Origin: an uncultured Chitinophaga sp. | GTDB taxonomy: Bacteria > Bacteroidota > Bacteroidia > Chitinophagales > Chitinophagaceae | Reading direction: 5' to 3' | Length of the DNA: 64,000 nt | NCBI RefSeq assembly: GCF_902168175.1 | Contig: NZ_CABHOU010000021.1 | Coordinates: 1-64,000, forward strand | In this document: in pieces, positions 61,442-64,000 of the stretch | How positions within the stretch are numbered: the stretch's first letter is position 1 | How the letters are laid out: each line of letters starts with the position of its first letter | Position numbers and translations under genes: made by a program | The notes under the pieces: model-generated | Told to the model about the DNA's origin: nothing | Database searches by the model: none | Seen by the model: only the letters and a program-made list of their open reading frames with translations

Positions 61442-62113
61442 ATGGAGGTTAAAATAGAAGAAAGCTGGAAGGAATTATTGAAAGACGAGTTCCAGAAATC
61501 CTACTTTGAACAGATCGCGATGCACCTTAAAATGGAGAAAGCTACGGGCAAAACCATTTATCCTCCGGGCGGCCTGATGTTCAATGCCTTCGACAAAACA
61601 CCCCTAGATAAACTAAAGGTAGTGCTTTTAGGGCAGGACCCATATCATGGTCCGGGCCAGGCGCATGGACTTTGCTTTTCGGTGCAGGATGGTGTAAAAC
61701 CTCCTCCTTCGCTTGTAAATATTTATAAAGAGATCAATAAAGACCTCGGGCTTCCCATCCCCCAAACCGGAAACCTGACCCCCTGGGCCGAAAACGGCGT
61801 GCTGCTGCTTAACGCCATGTTGTCGGTAAGGGCCAATGAACCTGCATCGCACAGTAAAATAGGCTGGGAAAACTTCACCGATGCCGTGATCCAGAAAATA
61901 TCCGATAAGAAAAAAGGCGTGGTATTTATTCTCTGGGGGCGTTTTGCGCAGGATAAACAAATCCTGATAGATGCTACCAAACACCACATTCTGAAAGCGG
62001 CCCACCCCTCTCCTTTTAGTGCAGACAAAGGCTTTTTCGGTTGCAGGCACTTTTCCAAAACCAACGAATTGCTGGTAAAAGAAGGGCTTGAACCTATCGA
62101 CTGGCGCCTGTAA
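61442..62113 (+). CDS. ung: Uracil-DNA glycosylase (family 1)
   Basis: The 223-residue protein removes uracil from DNA as the first step of base-excision repair. Family-1 motifs are intact: the water-activating GQDPYHG (about 64-70) continuing [10 protein letters not shown], the uracil-binding [10 protein letters not shown], and the DNA-intercalation/catalytic loop [21 protein letters not shown]. The length is normal for Ung and there is no export signal. It lies between tRNA-Arg and plsC with its own short upstream region. Confidence 0.96.
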   Translation: MEVKIEESWKELLKDEFQKSYFEQIAMHLKMEKATGKTIYPPGGLMFNAFDKTPLDKLKVVLLGQDPYHGPGQAHGLCFSVQDGVKPPPSLVNIYKEINKDLGLPIPQTGNLTPWAENGVLLLNAMLSVRANEPASHSKIGWENFTDAVIQKISDKKKGVVFILWGRFAQDKQILIDATKHHILKAAHPSPFSADKGFFGCRHFSKTNELLVKEGLEPIDWRL

Positions 62114-62158
62114 ACTCCGCTTCCGCTATTAAATTTTTATTATTGTACCCGGCTTTCT

Positions 62159-62166
62159 TACATTTG
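62159..62166 (+). promoter_or_regulatory. Bacteroidota -7 promoter element for plsC
   Basis: TACATTTG is an exact match to TAnnTTTG, 35 bases before the plsC ATG. TTTA at 62136-62139 sits at the usual spacing for the TTTG -33 element with one mismatch. Confidence 0.55.
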
Positions 62167-62201
62167 GCCCAACAGATAAAAGGACCAATAAATCCCTTTG
62201 T

Positions 62202-62993
62202 ATGAACTGGTTCAAGAATATAGCAGGCCGCATCTACGCGGTGTATGGACTCATCATGTTCGCCGTCACTATGCTGATCGTTTTCATCCCGATCTGGATC
62301 TTCTCCCATTTCCCGGACCCGGCCAAAACACGCTGGTTCCTGCACTTCGGCCGGGTATGGATGAACGTATTTATGCCGCTGATCGGCTGCCCGGTGAGGC
62401 GGAAAGGGCTGGAAAACTTCGCTAAGGGGCAATCTTATGTAGTGGTATGCAACCATAATTCACTGATAGATGTGCTGGTTACCACAGCCGAGGTACCCGG
62501 GGTAAGTAAAACGCTGGCGAAGGTGGAGATGGGTAAAATTCCGCTGTTCGGTATCATGTACCGCATCGGCGGTATTATGGTAGACCGTAAAGATGAGGAG
62601 AGCCGTAAGAACAGTGTGATACAGATGAAAGAGGCGCTACGTTTGGGCATGCATGTGCAGTTGTATCCAGAAGGTACCCGCAATAAATCAAAGTACCCGC
62701 TTAAGAACTTTTACGATGGTGCCTTTGCGCTGGCAATAGATACGCAGACGCCCATTATGCCCTCGCTCCTATTTCATACCCGTAAAATTCTGCCGGTAGC
62801 CGGATTTTGGGCCGCACCGCATCCGATAGACTATCATTTTCTTCCTCCTATTTCTACTAAAGGCCTTACGCAGCATGATATACCGGCATTGAAGGAAAAG
62901 GTGTTTACATTAATGTGGGAGTATTACCGGGAACATACGCCTCAAAAGACTTCGGCTAAGGCTGGTTATGTTCAGGGAGCAAATGCCTTCTAA
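62202..62993 (+). CDS. plsC: 1-acyl-sn-glycerol-3-phosphate acyltransferase
   Basis: The 263-residue membrane-bound enzyme makes phosphatidic acid from lysophosphatidic acid. The N-terminal helix is AVYGLIMFAVTMLIVFIPIWI. PlsC motif I is CNHNSLIDVL (about 83-92, the HX4D catalytic pair). Motif II-like sequence is FGIMYRIGGIMVDRK, and motif III is LYPEGTRNKSKYPLKNFYDGAF. Motif IV follows as TPIMPSLLF. The length and layout match bacterial PlsC. It lies 88 bases after ung and probably uses its own promoter at 62159. Confidence 0.92.
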   Translation: MNWFKNIAGRIYAVYGLIMFAVTMLIVFIPIWIFSHFPDPAKTRWFLHFGRVWMNVFMPLIGCPVRRKGLENFAKGQSYVVVCNHNSLIDVLVTTAEVPGVSKTLAKVEMGKIPLFGIMYRIGGIMVDRKDEESRKNSVIQMKEALRLGMHVQLYPEGTRNKSKYPLKNFYDGAFALAIDTQTPIMPSLLFHTRKILPVAGFWAAPHPIDYHFLPPISTKGLTQHDIPALKEKVFTLMWEYYREHTPQKTSAKAGYVQGANAF

Positions 62994-63215
62994 TTAGTAC
63001 TATTACCTAATAGCGCCGTTTCGGATATAGGACGGGTAGGTTTCTGGTCAATAGCAATACTTTCATACAACTTCCAAATACAACTTCGGTGTATACACCG
63101 ACCATGCCGTATATGACTATCGAAAGAGAAATCTATCCAATATCTATACTGCCGGGCAGCAACAGTTCCACAACCGTCAACTACATCAAACGAAAATCCA
63201 CTAAAAGCTATCGCG

Positions 63216-64000
63216 TTATAAATCATAGAACTGCCGCGTGCGATTCACGCGGAGGTCGCGGAGGATGCCTGCTTTAGGACTGATAGTGATGCTGAATGAC
63301 CTGTAAGAGCCGAACGGCACCAGGTTAATCGACATCTGCCAGCAATGCAGGTCGCGGGAAACGTACATGGTGGTATACGATATCTGGTTAAGCCTGAAGT
63401 CGTAACCGCTGCTCATGCCTATTTTCCAATTGGGTGTGAGGCTAAAGTCGCCGTTAAAACTCAGGTATTGGGTAAATACGGTAGTATCCCTCCTGTAATC
63501 GGCCGTGCGGGTTTTGGTATAGTTAAGGCTGTACGAAAGGTCGATGCGCCAGGGAATGTCGAAGTCTACATATTCGCCGGGGTTAGCCCTTGTCATTTCC
63601 AGCTGCCGGCGCTGGGCCTCTAACTGTGCATCTGTAGTTTCGTTCTCTAATATCTCATCCTTCTTCTGCTCCTTCTCCTTACTCTTCTTATCCTGCGACT
63701 GGAAAGAAGTACTGATGGCCACGTTCATACTCGTAAGGCGGCCCAGTTTCTTTGTATCGATACCCTGCCATGTATACTTGTCCAATCTTCTGCCGAGGGA
63801 GTCAAGCTGGTAAGGGTCGATTACGCCGTTGGCGGAAATGTTCACCTTATCAAACAGGTTAGTACGGGCATATATGGAGAAGGTAGATAATTGGAAGGAG
63901 TCGGCCACAAGGTTGTAGCTACCATTGATACCGAAGCCGTCCAGCAGTTTTATCTTTTTAGCGTCGGCCGTGTCCTTTTTGGATTTCCTCATCTTCATCT
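63216..64000 (-). CDS. lptD: LptD-type LPS-assembly protein, C-terminal part
   Basis: The frame is open to the right edge, so only the last 260 or so residues are present. The visible part is amphipathic beta-strand sequence with a charged loop (SQDKKSKEKEQKKDEILENE) and ends LPS-assembly style: WQMSINLVPFGSYRSFSITISPKAGILRDLRVNRTRQFYDL. This closing segment is typical of the Bacteroidota version of LptD, the outer-membrane barrel that inserts lipopolysaccharide with LptE. Other phrases are SYNLVADSFQLSTFSIYARTNLF and WRIDLSYSLNYT. The name is inferred from the tail and architecture. Confidence 0.75.
   Translation of the reverse strand, partial: MKMRKSKKDTADAKKIKLLDGFGINGSYNLVADSFQLSTFSIYARTNLFDKVNISANGVIDPYQLDSLGRRLDKYTWQGIDTKKLGRLTSMNVAISTSFQSQDKKSKEKEQKKDEILENETTDAQLEAQRRQLEMTRANPGEYVDFDIPWRIDLSYSLNYTKTRTADYRRDTTVFTQYLSFNGDFSLTPNWKIGMSSGYDFRLNQISYTTMYVSRDLHCWQMSINLVPFGSYRSFSITISPKAGILRDLRVNRTRQFYDL

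Overview
The window reads as a chromosomal segment from a member of the Bacteroidota, most likely a Chitinophagaceae/Chitinophaga-type soil bacterium. The evidence is two SusC/SusD pairs, a Por (type IX) secretion C-terminal sorting domain, Bacteroidota-style promoter matches (TAnnTTTG), weak Shine-Dalgarno sequences, many signal-peptide lipoproteins and a C-terminal LptD fragment of the Bacteroidota type. No insertion sequence, integrase, phage gene or CRISPR array is visible.

Layout. 1-4.3 kb: small unlinked genes (DUF1963 fragment, ThuA-like protein, a YD-repeat-like secreted protein preceded by an overlapping 44-residue lipoprotein gene, a YkgJ-type cysteine cluster protein) and a 21-bp minisatellite. 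4.6-9.7 kb: two convergent paralogous EF-hand lipoproteins enclosing a tRNA-Ser(TGA) locus and a large secreted protein with PHP-like motifs. 9.9-11.3 kb: HxlR regulator with two small membrane proteins. 11.3-24.5 kb: a minus-strand polysaccharide-utilisation-type locus made of a 1961-residue modular GH74-like secreted protein, SusC, SusD and a GH78-like rhamnosidase. 25.3-28.2 kb: AraC/DinB/DUF1330 operon and a transglutaminase-like protein. 28.3-28.5 kb: a second tRNA-Ser(TGA) locus, inverted relative to the first. 28.6-36.5 kb: LOG-family protein and a complete RND efflux operon below an AraC regulator. 36.5-42.3 kb: MutS2-like ATPase, lipoprotein MsrA, a LytS-type kinase and an overlapping antisense ORF. 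42.3-46.8 kb: a soluble GAF/seven-PAS histidine kinase. 47-54.6 kb: an enzyme-free SusC/SusD pair and a siderophore-type TonB receptor. 54.8-59 kb: a membrane histidine kinase, then GNAT/MocR/PhzF genes. 59-61.2 kb: a redox-type cluster (Crp/Fnr, two flavodoxin-fold oxidoreductases, HxlR). 61.2-64 kb: tRNA-Arg, ung, plsC and the end of lptD.

Functional themes are glycan capture and breakdown at the cell surface, TonB-dependent uptake, drug efflux, one-component and orphan-kinase regulation, and thiol/quinone redox defence. The structures least explained by ordinary annotation are the two mirrored tRNA-Ser loci that each carry the same truncated second tRNA copy, the 21/63-bp minisatellite that keeps a heptad reading register, the 44-residue lipoprotein gene overlapping its neighbour by one base, an ORF that runs 285 bases antisense into a kinase gene, and the modular GH74-like protein. 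All calls come from reading the sequence; no database search was run.
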